Made by a program: the position numbers and the translations under genes. 64,000 nucleotides of DNA from Pseudarthrobacter chlorophenolicus (lineage in GTDB: Bacteria; Actinomycetota; Actinomycetes; Actinomycetales; Micrococcaceae). Positions 36,645 to 46,297 of the stretch are shown piece by piece. The notes under the pieces were generated by a model. It was not told the DNA's origin, did no database searches, and worked only from the letters and a program-made list of their open reading frames with translations. Numbering within the stretch: the first letter of the stretch is position 1; each line of letters begins with the position of its first letter. Location: assembly GCF_000962805.1 (NCBI RefSeq), contig NZ_JZTW01000001.1, forward strand, positions 124,001-188,000, in the 5' to 3' direction.

Positions 36645-37223
36645 ATGAACTACGATGATTATCAGCTACTTTTGAAGATGGATCTGGCAGCCCACAACCT
36701 CGAGCGATGGCACTTCTTGTCCGTCTTCCGGAAGCCGGAAGTGTATTATCAGCGTCTTCTGAGGCGCGTGGAATACTGGAACTCAAAAACGGGTCGTCTA
36801 GCGCGAGTTATTGCCACGTTGTCAAAGTTCAGACTTCAGCGTTTGTCGGTGCGAACGGGCCTCTCTTTCCCGCCTGGAGTTGCGGCAGGCGGTCTTTCAA
36901 TCGCGCATTACGGCAGTATTGTAGTCAATTCTCGTGCGCAAATTGGAAAATTTTGTAGAATACACTCGGCGACAAATATCGGTGTGGCAAATGGGGGCGT
37001 TCCGACGATTGGTGATTACGTCTACATTGGTCCGGGTGCAGTTATCTATGGCGACATTCGAATCGGTGATGGCGTTGTTATTGGAGCAAACTCGGTTGTG
37101 AACAAGAGTTTTCCGCCTGGAGTAACGATCGCTGGCTCTCCTGCTCGCGTGATAGCGGCTCGTGACTCGTCAACTATAATGCCTATGTGGTTTCCAAACT
37201 ACAAAGCATCTTCGAAATCGTGA
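36645..37223 (+). CDS. Serine-acetyltransferase-like hexapeptide acyltransferase
   Basis: 192 residues. An N-terminal helical part (about 1-65, EVYYQRLLRRVEYWNS) is followed by hexapeptide repeats with the CysE-type pattern ISIAHYG (LSIAHYGSIVV), IHSATNIGVANGG, IGDYVYIGPGAVI and the closing SPARVIA. In a polysaccharide locus it most likely acetylates a sugar rather than serine. AAGGGATTTAAGAA upstream provides the ribosome-binding site. Confidence 0.9.
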   Translation: MNYDDYQLLLKMDLAAHNLERWHFLSVFRKPEVYYQRLLRRVEYWNSKTGRLARVIATLSKFRLQRLSVRTGLSFPPGVAAGGLSIAHYGSIVVNSRAQIGKFCRIHSATNIGVANGGVPTIGDYVYIGPGAVIYGDIRIGDGVVIGANSVVNKSFPPGVTIAGSPARVIAARDSSTIMPMWFPNYKASSKS

Positions 37224-37293
37224 GATGTCGGGAACATCGATGCGACAGAGCGTCCGTTGAGTTTTTAAATTTCTGGAAGAAACGGGTAATCAG

Positions 37294-38418
37294 TTGAGGG
37301 TTTGCATTATTGTTCCCAGCCTGAGTGGCGGAGGCGCGGAGTTTGTAGCACGAGAGTGGGCCAGATGGCTCGTAGGCAATGGTGATTCGGTCACACTTGC
37401 ATTGACACATCCGAAGCCTTCGGATGTACATCCGTCAGGTGCTGAGGTCGTAAACCTTGGCGGGCACGGTCCAGTCGATCACGTACGTGAGGTACGGAAA
37501 CTGGTTCGCCACAGGCAGTTTGATACGGTGATCGGTCTTTTGCCGTACTTTAACCTCCTAGCAATTTTGGGGGGAAGGGGGCACGTATTTAGGCGGCGAC
37601 CGAAGGTCTTTATTAGCGGCCGAAACGTAGAAGTACCCTTCCCGCATGTGCATGGCAAAAGCGTCCACCTCACGAGAGCCATTTCGAAGGCGCTCTACCC
37701 GCTTGCCGACGGTTACATTGCGATCTCACATCCAGTTGCTGCCGAGGCAGGAGCTTTGTACCGCATTAAAAGCGATAAGATGCGTGTCGTCCCGAACCCT
37801 GCGACTGCGAAAGTGCAGATGTGGCAGAGGGAAAGAGCCGACAGCTCCTCTAGTTCGCTTGCAACTGCTGCCCACCAGGTGGATGACGGAGCTTTGAACA
37901 TAATCGTTCCGGCCCGGCTGGCCGATCAGAAACGTCCACTGGTGGCGCTGGAGGCGGCGAAGTTGTTGTCTAATATCTCGCACGCAAACGCGAAGGTGGT
38001 GCTTCACTTCTTTGGCGACGGCCCACTGCGAGCAGAAGTTGAGCAGGGGGCACGCGACGCAGGCGTTGAAGCCAAGTTCTATGGTTGGGTTGAGGATTGG
38101 TTTGCAGCGGCTCCGGCTACTGGTGTTGTCCTCCTAACATCACTTGCCGAAGGATTTGGAAATGTGCTGGTGGAGGCCGCGGCAATAGGCTTGCCTAGTG
38201 TGGTTTCGTCCAGATGCCTAGGCTCAGCCGATGCGATTGTCCCGGGTGTGACTGGTGAGTTTGCTGCTGGAGATTCTCCGAAGGACTACGCCGAGGCCAT
38301 TTTGAAGGCCAAGGCTTTGGAGATGGACCTCAACCAACTCGAAAAGTGGCTCGAGCGATTCTCCCCGGAAACAAGTGGAAGGTCGTTGCGATCCTATCTG
38401 GAGAGCCTGGCCGGTTAG
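37294..38418 (+). CDS. GT4-type glycosyltransferase
   Basis: 374 residues from TTG 37294. GT-B fold: N-terminal PSLSGGGAEFVAREWARWL, then C-terminal VPARLADQKRPLVALEAAKLL, FGDGPLRAEVEQGA and the donor-binding LTSLAEGFGNVLVEAAAIGLP (E-x7-E). Cytoplasmic, retaining transferase. It is the last intact rightward gene before the ISL3 remnant, after which gene direction flips. Confidence 0.93.
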   Translation: MRVCIIVPSLSGGGAEFVAREWARWLVGNGDSVTLALTHPKPSDVHPSGAEVVNLGGHGPVDHVREVRKLVRHRQFDTVIGLLPYFNLLAILGGRGHVFRRRPKVFISGRNVEVPFPHVHGKSVHLTRAISKALYPLADGYIAISHPVAAEAGALYRIKSDKMRVVPNPATAKVQMWQRERADSSSSSLATAAHQVDDGALNIIVPARLADQKRPLVALEAAKLLSNISHANAKVVLHFFGDGPLRAEVEQGARDAGVEAKFYGWVEDWFAAAPATGVVLLTSLAEGFGNVLVEAAAIGLPSVVSSRCLGSADAIVPGVTGEFAAGDSPKDYAEAILKAKALEMDLNQLEKWLERFSPETSGRSLRSYLESLAG

Positions 38419-38589
38419 ACTCATCGTTCCGTGCACGAGAGCAAGGAATCGCTGCCGATTGGTTGCCATGGTGGCTGCTTTTGATCCTGCGCTGACGCAC
38501 AAGGCTCGGACCGATGGCTGACGCTTCCAGGAATTGAGGAAAGGTCGGGGAGCCTCGACGTTGGTGCGCGGTCGACTCAAAGCCTACCC

Positions 38590-39609
38590 GGCTCTTCGCG
38601 GTTCGTGGGGAAATGGATTTCTGGCGTGGGCGCCATGCCGCCGTTCGGACAGCACTCTCAACAGAATAACCGACTTGTAGTTGGCGGCGTTGCGTGTCGC
38701 CCCCGCGCAGCAGGACCACCCGATGGTTCCAAGCCTTGTCGGTCGTCCGTCCGCGGCGGCCCTTGACCTGCTGTGAGAGGTTCTGCCGGGTCTCGGTCAT
38801 GGCTGGTTCGCCAGCGAGATCAGATGGACGTGATCGACCGCGGTGCGCGGGAGCCACATTCGCAACGCTATGCGGAACGCCGCAGAAGGGGCGATCGCCA
38901 CGACCTGCACCGCCAGCCGCCACTCCAACGGCCGGGCGAACAGCCAGTCTCCGACGCCCTTGTGGTCTCGGCCGTCAACGACGCCGAGGACCTGGCCGGT
39001 TTCCAGGTCAACGATCGTTGTCATCCACGGCTCGAACCGGGTCCACGCGTTCGTTGACGGGTCCTGGAAGTAGCGAACGGACCGGAACCGGTGCTCATCA
39101 ATGCCCAGTGCTCTGGGCTGAGCTTGTCCACGTCCGGCAGTTGCAGCAGGCAGGCCTCGGTCACCGCGGCCCGGACCATCCACCAGGACACAGCGAAGCC
39201 GGCCGCTGTTTCCGATACCGCCCTGCCAGAGCGGATGACCGCGTCCACGAGATGGTCCCTCAGCCTGCCCGTCGAGCGGGCACGGCGTGGGACCTGGGGC
39301 GTGGATTCGGAAAACGAGAGCCGGTCACACGCTTGCTCTTCACAGTACCAGCGGTACTTGGACCAGAGAACGTCTACCGGGCCGGCGACGGGAATATCGC
39401 GGAGCCGCTGGAAGCGGCGCTTTTCCCACCTGGACGCGATAACACCGCAGCTCGGCACCCTGGCAGGGTCGGCTGCGACCCCGGTAGGCTCGATCACGGC
39501 TCGTGGTCCTTTTCCAGGTTGAATGTTTAGACACACTCATCCAGGCAGGGCCACGGGCCCCTTTGCCTTCAGAGAGACGAACTCAATTCCCTACCAAACG
39601 TGAAGAGCC
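38590..39609. mobile_element. ISL3-family insertion sequence remnant
   Basis: Both terminal inverted repeats are visible: left end at 38590-38615 starting GGCTCTTCGCGGTTCGTGGG, right end at 39584-39609 whose complement begins GGCTCTTCACGTTTGGTAGG. The 1020 bp between them is shorter than a typical ISL3 element (about 1.4-1.5 kb), and the encoded transposase is frameshifted and lacks its C-terminal part. The flanks GCCTACCC and GGTTACCA share only TACC plus the first base, so a clear 8 bp target duplication is not preserved. Confidence 0.88.
38690..39536 (-). pseudogene. Broken ISL3-family transposase
   Basis: The translation is spread over three frames. 39021-39536 gives the N-terminus with a Cys pair (YRWYCEEQAC) and the HTH (RSGRAVSETAAGFAVSWWMV). 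After a frameshift near 39119 the DDE-domain start continues (LGIDEHRFRSVRYFQD, MTTIVDLETGQVLGVVDGRD). A second shift near 38810 leads to TETRQNLSQQVKGRRGR and ends soon after LLRGGD. The rest of the DDE domain, including the last catalytic residue, is missing, so it is inactive. Confidence 0.9.
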
Positions 39610-39629
39610 GGTTACCAGCGTCTAAGCGA

Positions 39630-40190
39630 TCAGGCCTCATAACGGAAGTCGGGGCTGGTCAAAGTCCGGATAATCCTGGCAGGGCTTCCTGCGACCACAG
39701 AATTAGCCGGAACGTCACTAAGCACAACGGCATTCGCTGCAATGCTGGCACCATCGCCAACCGCAAGATTCCCTAGCAGAATGGCTCCCGCACCGATGAC
39801 GACACCATTGCCAATCTGAGGATAGTCGTGCGGAGCTCTGCCATCAGCAAACTTCTCCCCAATAGTCACACCTTGGAGAATCGTGCAACTGCTTCCAATG
39901 CGCACACCATGACCTATAACAACTCCGTTTGGGTGGGGCAGCAGCAGGCCCGCCCCAATACTGGACCCTGGAAGAATATCGGCGCCCGTTAGTGAATTAT
40001 TTGCCACCCTCGCGAGGCCCGCCAGCCGTCTGTAACCACGGTCGAATAGTAGGCACTGAAGCCGATATATTAGTGTCGCCAGCATGCCAGGGTTTGTCGT
40101 AGTGGCATCCAGAGCTCGTAAAACGGAGTACTTGCGTCCAGGCTGGATGCGTGAATAATCAGTGCGGATCGCATCGCCGAGTGAGGTCAT
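39630..40190 (-). CDS. Serine O-acetyltransferase-like acetyltransferase
   Basis: 186 residues. CysE-like C-terminal beta-helix: IGAGLLLPHPNGVVIGHGVRI, SSCTILQGVTIGEK, IGNGVVIGAGAILLG and AGSPARI. The short N-terminal helical domain is like that of the acyltransferase at 36645. In this context sugar O-acetylation is likelier than cysteine synthesis. ATG 40190 overlaps the flippase stop by 4 bp, so it is the last gene of the leftward Wzy/Wzx operon. Confidence 0.92.
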   Translation of the reverse strand: MTSLGDAIRTDYSRIQPGRKYSVLRALDATTTNPGMLATLIYRLQCLLFDRGYRRLAGLARVANNSLTGADILPGSSIGAGLLLPHPNGVVIGHGVRIGSSCTILQGVTIGEKFADGRAPHDYPQIGNGVVIGAGAILLGNLAVGDGASIAANAVVLSDVPANSVVAGSPARIIRTLTSPDFRYEA

Positions 40191-41518
40191 TTTGATATCC
40201 CTTTCTTGATTCTCCGTAGGGCTACGACTTTTGTTGGCATCACCATGCAGAGGAAGAGGGGCAACAGCGTTGCCGCCACGGCCCCAGTTGCTCCAAAGGT
40301 CGGGATCAGTAGAAGGCTCAACGGAACTTTGGTCGCCAGCATGACGACGGCGCCTGTAGCTTGAATCTTCCTACCGGAGTAATCCATAAGGAGCATCCCC
40401 GATGTTGCATTCACTCCGAAGAGGAGCAACATGACTCCAAAAACAACGTATAGGACCAGCGGCGCACTGCCAGCGTTGTTGCTGACGATCTGAGTTGCGA
40501 CCGGACCTAGGAGGATCAGCCCCGCCATCATTGCTGCTGAAATGCCTAGAAATAGTTTGTCTGCACGTTTATATTGCCTCTGCAGCCGTCGCGGATTCTT
40601 CAGGTTCCGCATGAATAGTGGCCAAAGAGCTTGGCTTCCAACCGTGATTATCGACAACAGCGGCATATAATACATGCTGACGTACGAGTAGTTGGCGACC
40701 TGAATTAGGTCGGAGGAATGCGCCAGCAAAACTCGATCTGTCTGATATGTGAGCGGCAACGCAATAGAGAGAACCGCCATTGGAACCGCCAGTTTCAATA
40801 CCCTGATTTTAGTCTGTGCTTGGTCGGACCGTCGTCTCCATGGTTCTCTGCCTAGTTTTCTCACTGCTATGAGAAATACCAGGAGCTGCATCAGAAGAGG
40901 ACCTGCGCCGTACGCAGCCGCCAGTTGAGCGTAGCCGGACGGATTCGTTTGTAACACGAGCCAAACTAATCCAAGCGAAACGCAACCCGAGGAGGAGTTC
41001 AGAACCGTCGCCAGAGTCTGACTCCCCATCCCGAGAAGGACCCGTTGTCCCGCGCCCAGGGGAATCCCCAAAGCCATAATGGTCATCATCAATAAGCCGG
41101 CGAATTCCGTGTCCTGGCTTGCGGGCAGTCCAAGAATCTGCGACCAGCATCCCGTCACGGCAAGTATCGCCGCGGCGACCACGGCAAGCAAGCATATGAG
41201 GCAGAGGACAGTCAGCGTTCTACGCCAAACGAATCGAAACTCGGGACTCTCCTTACCTTTTGTTGCCAGGGTGTCTGTGACGGAAACAGATATTCCGAAA
41301 TCCGAAACCGGGACCATATAAGGCAGAGAAATAAATATTGCAAAAAGAGCAAATCCTTCAATGCCCCTCTGCTGTGTGATTATCGTGGAGGAATATAGCA
41401 CGGCGATGGCAGACACGGGCATTACTATGGCGCGGGCGGCAGTTGAGCCTGTTACGTCTGATAGGGCTCGACGCCGCCTCGGCGTTATTGTCTCTTCTAA
41501 GGCCTGCGGACTTCTCAC
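40187..41518 (-). CDS. Wzx-type polysaccharide flippase
   Basis: 443 residues with about 12-14 predicted membrane helices and almost no soluble loops, of the MOP/MATE-like polysaccharide-transporter superfamily (for example YSSTIITQQRGIEGFALF near the N-terminus and TYQTDRVLLAHSSDLIQVAN). It would flip the undecaprenyl-linked repeat unit across the membrane. GTG 41518 overlaps the upstream Wzy-like gene by 4 bp. Confidence 0.9.
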   Translation of the reverse strand: MRSPQALEETITPRRRRALSDVTGSTAARAIVMPVSAIAVLYSSTIITQQRGIEGFALFAIFISLPYMVPVSDFGISVSVTDTLATKGKESPEFRFVWRRTLTVLCLICLLAVVAAAILAVTGCWSQILGLPASQDTEFAGLLMMTIMALGIPLGAGQRVLLGMGSQTLATVLNSSSGCVSLGLVWLVLQTNPSGYAQLAAAYGAGPLLMQLLVFLIAVRKLGREPWRRRSDQAQTKIRVLKLAVPMAVLSIALPLTYQTDRVLLAHSSDLIQVANYSYVSMYYMPLLSIITVGSQALWPLFMRNLKNPRRLQRQYKRADKLFLGISAAMMAGLILLGPVATQIVSNNAGSAPLVLYVVFGVMLLLFGVNATSGMLLMDYSGRKIQATGAVVMLATKVPLSLLLIPTFGATGAVAATLLPLFLCMVMPTKVVALRRIKKGISK

Positions 41519-42843
41519 TTAGGCGCGTCCTTCTCTGCATTAGCCGCGGTGTGAGCTTCGGCTTCCATTCGGATTACCGCGACACACACCACGAGTGCGA
41601 AGGCAAGTGTCCAGCTGTTCACCGGGCTAAATAGGATGTCCCAAATTGCCCCTGTGAAGAGTACGGCCAATGCACCGACCGGAATCCCGATTCGATTGGA
41701 CGTGTATGTGTGAAGCGAAAGAACTGCCTTGAACAGAAAATATATTGCAAACCCCGATAGGGCCGCTCCAGCAAGGCCGAAGTAGCTCCAGTAATTCCAG
41801 AGCGTTGAGTGAAACTCAATTCGACCGGCGCGAAAACTGTCGGCTACGTTGCTTCTGTCTTTAAGGCCTTCTGTAAGGCTGAGTGAGCTAATTGTGGTCG
41901 CCCAGTCGCTGCTTGATGGTGCGATGCCCACACCCATGCCAAGCGGTTCTGTCTGAGCTAGCGCTACGGCGCCTCCCCATTCAGCCCGGCTTCCGAAAAA
42001 TGGGTTTCCAGAGGCCTCTATGGATTGCTGTGTTCTTGTCTGAGCATATTCACCTAGGCGACCTTGAAGGGCAAGGTCTGACATGAGGTTTCCCCCGAAT
42101 ACCGTCGCGGTACCCAATGCAATTACTATTCCTATTTTTCGCCATCTGCCGTTCGAGGCTGGCGCCTTGACTTTGGAGCTCCGGAAGAGGTGGATAAGGA
42201 GCGCCATCCCCAGTACAAGGAGCCAGGAACGAAAGGACAATGAAGCGCTAAGTGCCATGAGAGCTACGATCGCTAATGTAACCATTTTCGACGAGTAGTA
42301 ACCCGCAATAATGATGGCAAGCAGTGAAAGCGGAAGGGCCAGTCCGAACTTCCACGGATTCTCGAGAAAGCGCCCTCCCATCAAAGGGGCGAAGAGAGCA
42401 GCAGAAATAGACCACAAAACCAAGAACTGCTTTGCCCCGAGGACCCTATATGACCAATAAAAGCTAGCTGCTGCTATGACAAGGATTAGAGGCAGCAACG
42501 ACTCCGATAACGCGGCACGAGAATCGAAGCTTCGGGACTGATCGGAATTTTTCAAAGCCAGCAGTAGTCCGGAGACAATGCTGGATATAACGAGAGCTAT
42601 GATGCACTTTTCCCATTTTCCCCGGCTCCATCCAGAAAGAAAGACCGGAAGCAAGGGAATTATGGCCGCCAACGATATTCTGAGATACTGACTGCTCCCA
42701 AGCGGGATCTGACTTCCTACGACAATGAAATAGGCTAATGCGCGCTCTAGCCCCGCTGCCCGACCTGCACCGGGATACTTGCCGACAGTGCGTCGAACGT
42801 TGCGAATGCCAGAAAGATCGTTTCCGCTACTCCTGGGGTTCAT
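41515..42843 (-). CDS. Wzy-like polysaccharide polymerase / O-antigen ligase family protein
   Basis: 442 residues, about 11-12 membrane helices and one larger extracytoplasmic loop (about residues 255-345, containing SRAEWGGAVALAQTEPLGMG and RAGRIEFHSTLWNYWSYFG). The His/Glu pair in IEFHSTLWNYW and the arrangement beside Wzx match O-antigen polymerase/ligase proteins. Sequence conservation in this family is very low, so the assignment rests on topology and context. Confidence 0.85.
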   Translation of the reverse strand: MNPRSSGNDLSGIRNVRRTVGKYPGAGRAAGLERALAYFIVVGSQIPLGSSQYLRISLAAIIPLLPVFLSGWSRGKWEKCIIALVISSIVSGLLLALKNSDQSRSFDSRAALSESLLPLILVIAAASFYWSYRVLGAKQFLVLWSISAALFAPLMGGRFLENPWKFGLALPLSLLAIIIAGYYSSKMVTLAIVALMALSASLSFRSWLLVLGMALLIHLFRSSKVKAPASNGRWRKIGIVIALGTATVFGGNLMSDLALQGRLGEYAQTRTQQSIEASGNPFFGSRAEWGGAVALAQTEPLGMGVGIAPSSSDWATTISSLSLTEGLKDRSNVADSFRAGRIEFHSTLWNYWSYFGLAGAALSGFAIYFLFKAVLSLHTYTSNRIGIPVGALAVLFTGAIWDILFSPVNSWTLAFALVVCVAVIRMEAEAHTAANAEKDAPK

Positions 42844-42947
42844 CCCTCATCCTCGCAAGCAATGGCGATGAGGCGTTGCAGCAACAAGCCCCAGAGGGCC
42901 AACTTCTCGCAGGTGCCGACTCCCCGCAGCCGAACCGTATTCACCTG

Positions 42948-44099
42948 CTACTGCTCGATGGCTTCGATTAGCGTCGGAACGCTGGACTTGGCAGACCTGT
43001 CCACGACGGACTTACGACACAGGTCGGAGGAGAGGCCTTCGGAGCGCAATATTGCCTCAGCGAGTTCGCTGGCATCGCGGCTTGTGACGCGTTCCCCATT
43101 GGTTCCCCTTTGAAGCGCACTGTCTGGGTCTGAACCCGAGGTTGCGACCACCGGGAGCCCGGACGCGCCAGCTTCAAGCAGTACCACCGGAGAACCTTCG
43201 TATCGTGACGTCATCAAGAGAACGTCAGAATTAGCCATGCGCCTTGCAACCTCGGCCCGTGGTAGTGCGCCAGCAAGTTCAACGTTGTTGATCAGATCTA
43301 GACGCGGGAGAGCTTCTTGGATCATTTCCCTCAAGGCACCGTCCCCGATCATCACCAACCGCGTTCGGCGTCCCAGTGCCTTTAGTGACTGTACAACTTG
43401 GAGGGCAAGGAATGGATCTTTCTGATGGTCCAGGCGCCCAACCCAGCAGACCCGGAGATCCTCATCCTTTGACTTAAGAGACTTTGTAGTAGCAAGAAAG
43501 ATATCGGTATCGAACCAAGTGCGGCTGACGATCAGATCTTGTCTTTGCTCGCGAAGTCGTTCACTATCGGACACGTTGAAAAGCACTATGCGTTTGGCTA
43601 CGCGAGCCACCGCGCGCTCGATTGTTCTGTAGGCGAAGGGAATCCGCCGCCAGACGGAATCAGACTCGTTGCTGAGTAGACCTGCCGAATCATTGTGTAT
43701 GAACTGGACAGGCTTTCCTAGCAGCATCATGGCAAGTAGTAGCCCAGTTTCGATGCGGTGGGCATGGTATTCACCGAGAGGAAGGCGGCGTCGAAACAGG
43801 AGGAGCCCGAGCGCAAATTGAAGCGAATGAGGCAACCTCGATCTCAGCCCCCCGGTCCGAAAACGATCAAGCTGTGCGACCGGGAGATAAGAGATTCGCC
43901 GCCCAGCAAAATCGATTTCTGTCCATTTGCCGAGTTGCTTGCTTTTTGATGTAGCAATTCCAACCACCGCGAACTGAATTCCATCGGAGTATTTCACAAT
44001 ATCGTGAATGATCGAATCTATTCCGCCCGGCGTAAGGTTTTCCGGATCAAAGTGCTCCACTATTACGACTCTACGAAAATGCGTTTCTGCTTTGCTCAT
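42948..44099 (-). CDS. GT4-type glycosyltransferase
   Basis: 383 residues. GT-B fold with the donor site in the C-terminal half: CWVGRLDHQKDPFLALQVVQ, MIGDGALREMIQEA, LMTSRYEGSPVVLLEAGASG (E-x7-E) and LPVVATSGSDP. Cytoplasmic sugar transferase of the repeat-unit pathway. It lies between the BY-kinase (81 bp upstream) and the Wzy-like gene (104 bp downstream), all leftward. Confidence 0.93.
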   Translation of the reverse strand: MSKAETHFRRVVIVEHFDPENLTPGGIDSIIHDIVKYSDGIQFAVVGIATSKSKQLGKWTEIDFAGRRISYLPVAQLDRFRTGGLRSRLPHSLQFALGLLLFRRRLPLGEYHAHRIETGLLLAMMLLGKPVQFIHNDSAGLLSNESDSVWRRIPFAYRTIERAVARVAKRIVLFNVSDSERLREQRQDLIVSRTWFDTDIFLATTKSLKSKDEDLRVCWVGRLDHQKDPFLALQVVQSLKALGRRTRLVMIGDGALREMIQEALPRLDLINNVELAGALPRAEVARRMANSDVLLMTSRYEGSPVVLLEAGASGLPVVATSGSDPDSALQRGTNGERVTSRDASELAEAILRSEGLSSDLCRKSVVDRSAKSSVPTLIEAIEQ

Positions 44100-44180
44100 T
44101 TTATTCGCCTATAACCCGGTAATTTGAGATGAATAAAATACTAGGTCTATTCAAGAGTTGGAAATTTTGACAGTTTGGAT

Positions 44181-45695
44181 CTAATTGCTGTCGTGAACAG
44201 GGAAGACTCGGGGAGGTCGTTCCTCCACAACCCGCTGAGGTTCCGAGGACGCCAAGTTCTGCAATGGGGGGAGTGCTGCCTGCTTTTGGGAAGCGCTTCT
44301 GGTCCCCGATCGGTTCCATCGCTTTGGCGTCTCGGCGGCGTGTTCAGTCGATTCATAGCCATATCCGTAGGAGTAGGCGTCTGGCCCCTTCGCAGGGACA
44401 CGGTTCAGCACGACACCGAGCATGTGAGCGCCGACCAATTCGAGCGCCGTCAGGGATTTCTCCAGGTCACGTTGTTTAAGTTTTTGGGTGCCGACGACGA
44501 GGACAACGCCACCTACGCTCTGAGAAAGTACGGCAGCGTCGGTGACTGGTAGGAGTGGTGGCGCGTCGACGATTATGACGTCGAAGGCCAGTTCCAGCCG
44601 TTCAAGTAAAGTCCTCATCTGGGACGAGCCGAGAAGTTCACTTGGGTTGGGTGGCAATTGTCCGGACGTCAAAACGTACAAACCGTCCTCTCCCCAGTGT
44701 TGCAGGAGATCATCGATGTCGGCTTCGCCGACTAACGCCGTTGTCAGGCCGACGCTTCGGTCCAGGCCTAGATAGTCATGAATCATTGGACGACGTAGGT
44801 CGGCGTCGATCAGGCACACTACTTGCCCGGACTGGGCAAGAGCTATAGCTAAGTTTGCGGCGGTAGTGCTTTTTCCTTCGCCTGGTAGGGAAGACGTCAG
44901 CAGGATCGTCTTGGCTTGACCCGACACATTGGCGAACTGGAGGTTGGTTCTGAGCTGCCTGAAGGACTCAGCGCGGGGGCTCTGGAATCCCGTCTGAGTA
45001 AGCAGGGGTTTCTTTACTGCGCTTTGGTCGAACGATATGGCCCCGATAATGGGCGCATCCGTTACCTTCCTCAAATCCGAGTCACCGCGTATAGCGCTGT
45101 CGAGCGTCGAACGGAAAAGTGCACCTGCCACACCAACAGCGAGTCCTAGAAGCAGTCCAGCCAATATATTAAGACGTGTATTCGGTGACGACGGGGCTGG
45201 GGGCGCCAAGGCTGGCTTTATGACCGAGAGGCTAACTGGAGAGGCTCCGCCCGTTTTAGGTTTTTCCAAATTATCGACAGTTTTGATCAAACTATCAGCC
45301 ACGGCCTGAGCGATCGCGGAAGCCTGCACTGCCGAGTTGTCAGATACTGCGACATTTATAAGGACTGTGTTTGGCTCAGTGCTCGCCTTTACTGCTGCGG
45401 CCAGTTCGCGGGCGGTGAGATCTAATCCTAACGAGTCGATCGCTGGTTGTAGTACTGCGGGCGAATTCACGGTTTGGACATAGGATTCAACGCGTGCTTG
45501 ACTGAACGTATTTCCCTGCTGAAGTTCCTGCACAGAGCCGGAACTCTGAATTGCAACAAAAAGCTGTGTTTCGGCTGTATAGGTGGGCTTCGTCATTATT
45601 GAAGCAACGCCCCCTGCTAGCAGCCCCGCTAACGCTAATGCAACGATCAGCAGCCAGTTGCGCCGCAAGATGCGCAGGTAGTCGCTAAGATTCAA
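44181..45695 (-). CDS. Polysaccharide co-polymerase / BY-kinase (second copy)
   Basis: 504 residues from TTG 45695, chosen for the GGGGGAC ribosome-binding site. Wzz helices at about 14-32 and 178-195, then Walker A SSLPGEGKST (269-278), Walker A' LIDADLRRP and Walker B VIIVDAPPLLP. A Tyr-rich stretch (DAYSYGYGYES) follows, then a Pro/Arg-rich tail. It has the canonical Walker A, unlike the copy at 22375-23940. It starts the leftward operon with GT4, Wzy and Wzx and should set chain length for that polymer. Confidence 0.95.
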   Translation of the reverse strand: MNLSDYLRILRRNWLLIVALALAGLLAGGVASIMTKPTYTAETQLFVAIQSSGSVQELQQGNTFSQARVESYVQTVNSPAVLQPAIDSLGLDLTARELAAAVKASTEPNTVLINVAVSDNSAVQASAIAQAVADSLIKTVDNLEKPKTGGASPVSLSVIKPALAPPAPSSPNTRLNILAGLLLGLAVGVAGALFRSTLDSAIRGDSDLRKVTDAPIIGAISFDQSAVKKPLLTQTGFQSPRAESFRQLRTNLQFANVSGQAKTILLTSSLPGEGKSTTAANLAIALAQSGQVVCLIDADLRRPMIHDYLGLDRSVGLTTALVGEADIDDLLQHWGEDGLYVLTSGQLPPNPSELLGSSQMRTLLERLELAFDVIIVDAPPLLPVTDAAVLSQSVGGVVLVVGTQKLKQRDLEKSLTALELVGAHMLGVVLNRVPAKGPDAYSYGYGYESTEHAAETPKRWNRSGTRSASQKQAALPPLQNLASSEPQRVVEERPPRVFPVHDSN

Positions 45696-46227
45696 TCTTG
45701 TCCCCCTGATTACAATGCCTTGGCCATGCTCGCAGCTCGAGCGCCAGTAGGTGTCCGGTCTGGCCAATTGTACCGGCGCGATTGGTCGCGGCTGTACCGT
45801 CCGCCGTGCGCTTCCACAGATATGTCAAGATACGACCCTAGCCCGGGCTATTCGCTGATGAATACCGCCCGTGCGTGTGGATTGCGAGGCAATCGTAATC
45901 CAGTGGCTCATGGCGAGCGACCATGGCGGCTGCGAAGTAAGCGGGCGGAGCATGTTCTGCTCTAGATTCTCCGCCGCGGGCCAGACGGATCGAACGGTGA
46001 GTGGTGAAGTCGAGAGAAGCCTCGGCCAGGGGGGCGCTGCGGCGGTCTGAAAGGAGTCATCCATAGCTACTTTCAAGCGTTTCTCAGTCAATATTTGCTT
46101 TAGTTCACCCGCGACCTGCCCTCAACACCGACATGACATAACTTGTCAATTAGGATGTCACGTGCTTAGGTGACGTCAGTGAGGGGCCGGCGAACGAGGG
46201 GAGCATCCGTTCGCCGTTTGTTGCCAC
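45696..46227. other. Intergenic region between exopolysaccharide operon and MinD-like operon
   Basis: 532 bases with no convincing gene. The left part must hold the leftward BY-kinase promoter. From 46143 a segment matches the region upstream of 54561 (TTGTCA, seven bases, TGTCACGTG) and marks the start of a duplicated block. Short open frames on both strands here (for example 45825-46091 minus) show no protein-like character. Confidence 0.5.
46143..46172 (+). promoter_or_regulatory. Conserved upstream element, copy 1
   Basis: TTGTCA, 7 bases, TGTCACGTGCTTAGGT. The same arrangement with identical spacing occurs at 54493-54520. It precedes the paired microprotein genes in both places. It could be a promoter/operator or simply part of the duplication. 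Confidence 0.5.
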
Positions 46228-46296
46228 ATGCTGCGGCTCAAGCGCCGTCCACTCGGGATCCCCACCCGTCCTGAACTCAAAAAGAAACAGAGCTGA
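46198..46296 (+). pseudogene. Truncated copy of the 48-residue membrane peptide gene
   Basis: From about 46207 the DNA aligns with codons 20-38 of the gene at 54561 (CTGCGGCTCAAGCGCCG identical). The product is FAVCCHMLRLKRR against FAVLYQVLRLKRR. The first ~20 codons, with the membrane helix, are absent and a TGA lies in frame at 46180. ATG 46228 could still give a 22-residue basic peptide ending at 46296, just before the next gene. Confidence 0.7.
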
Positions 46297-46297
46297 C

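Noticed and set aside
45825..46091. Minus-strand 88-codon frame in the intergenic region
   Set aside because: No start context, no recognisable fold, amino-acid use unlike a real protein.
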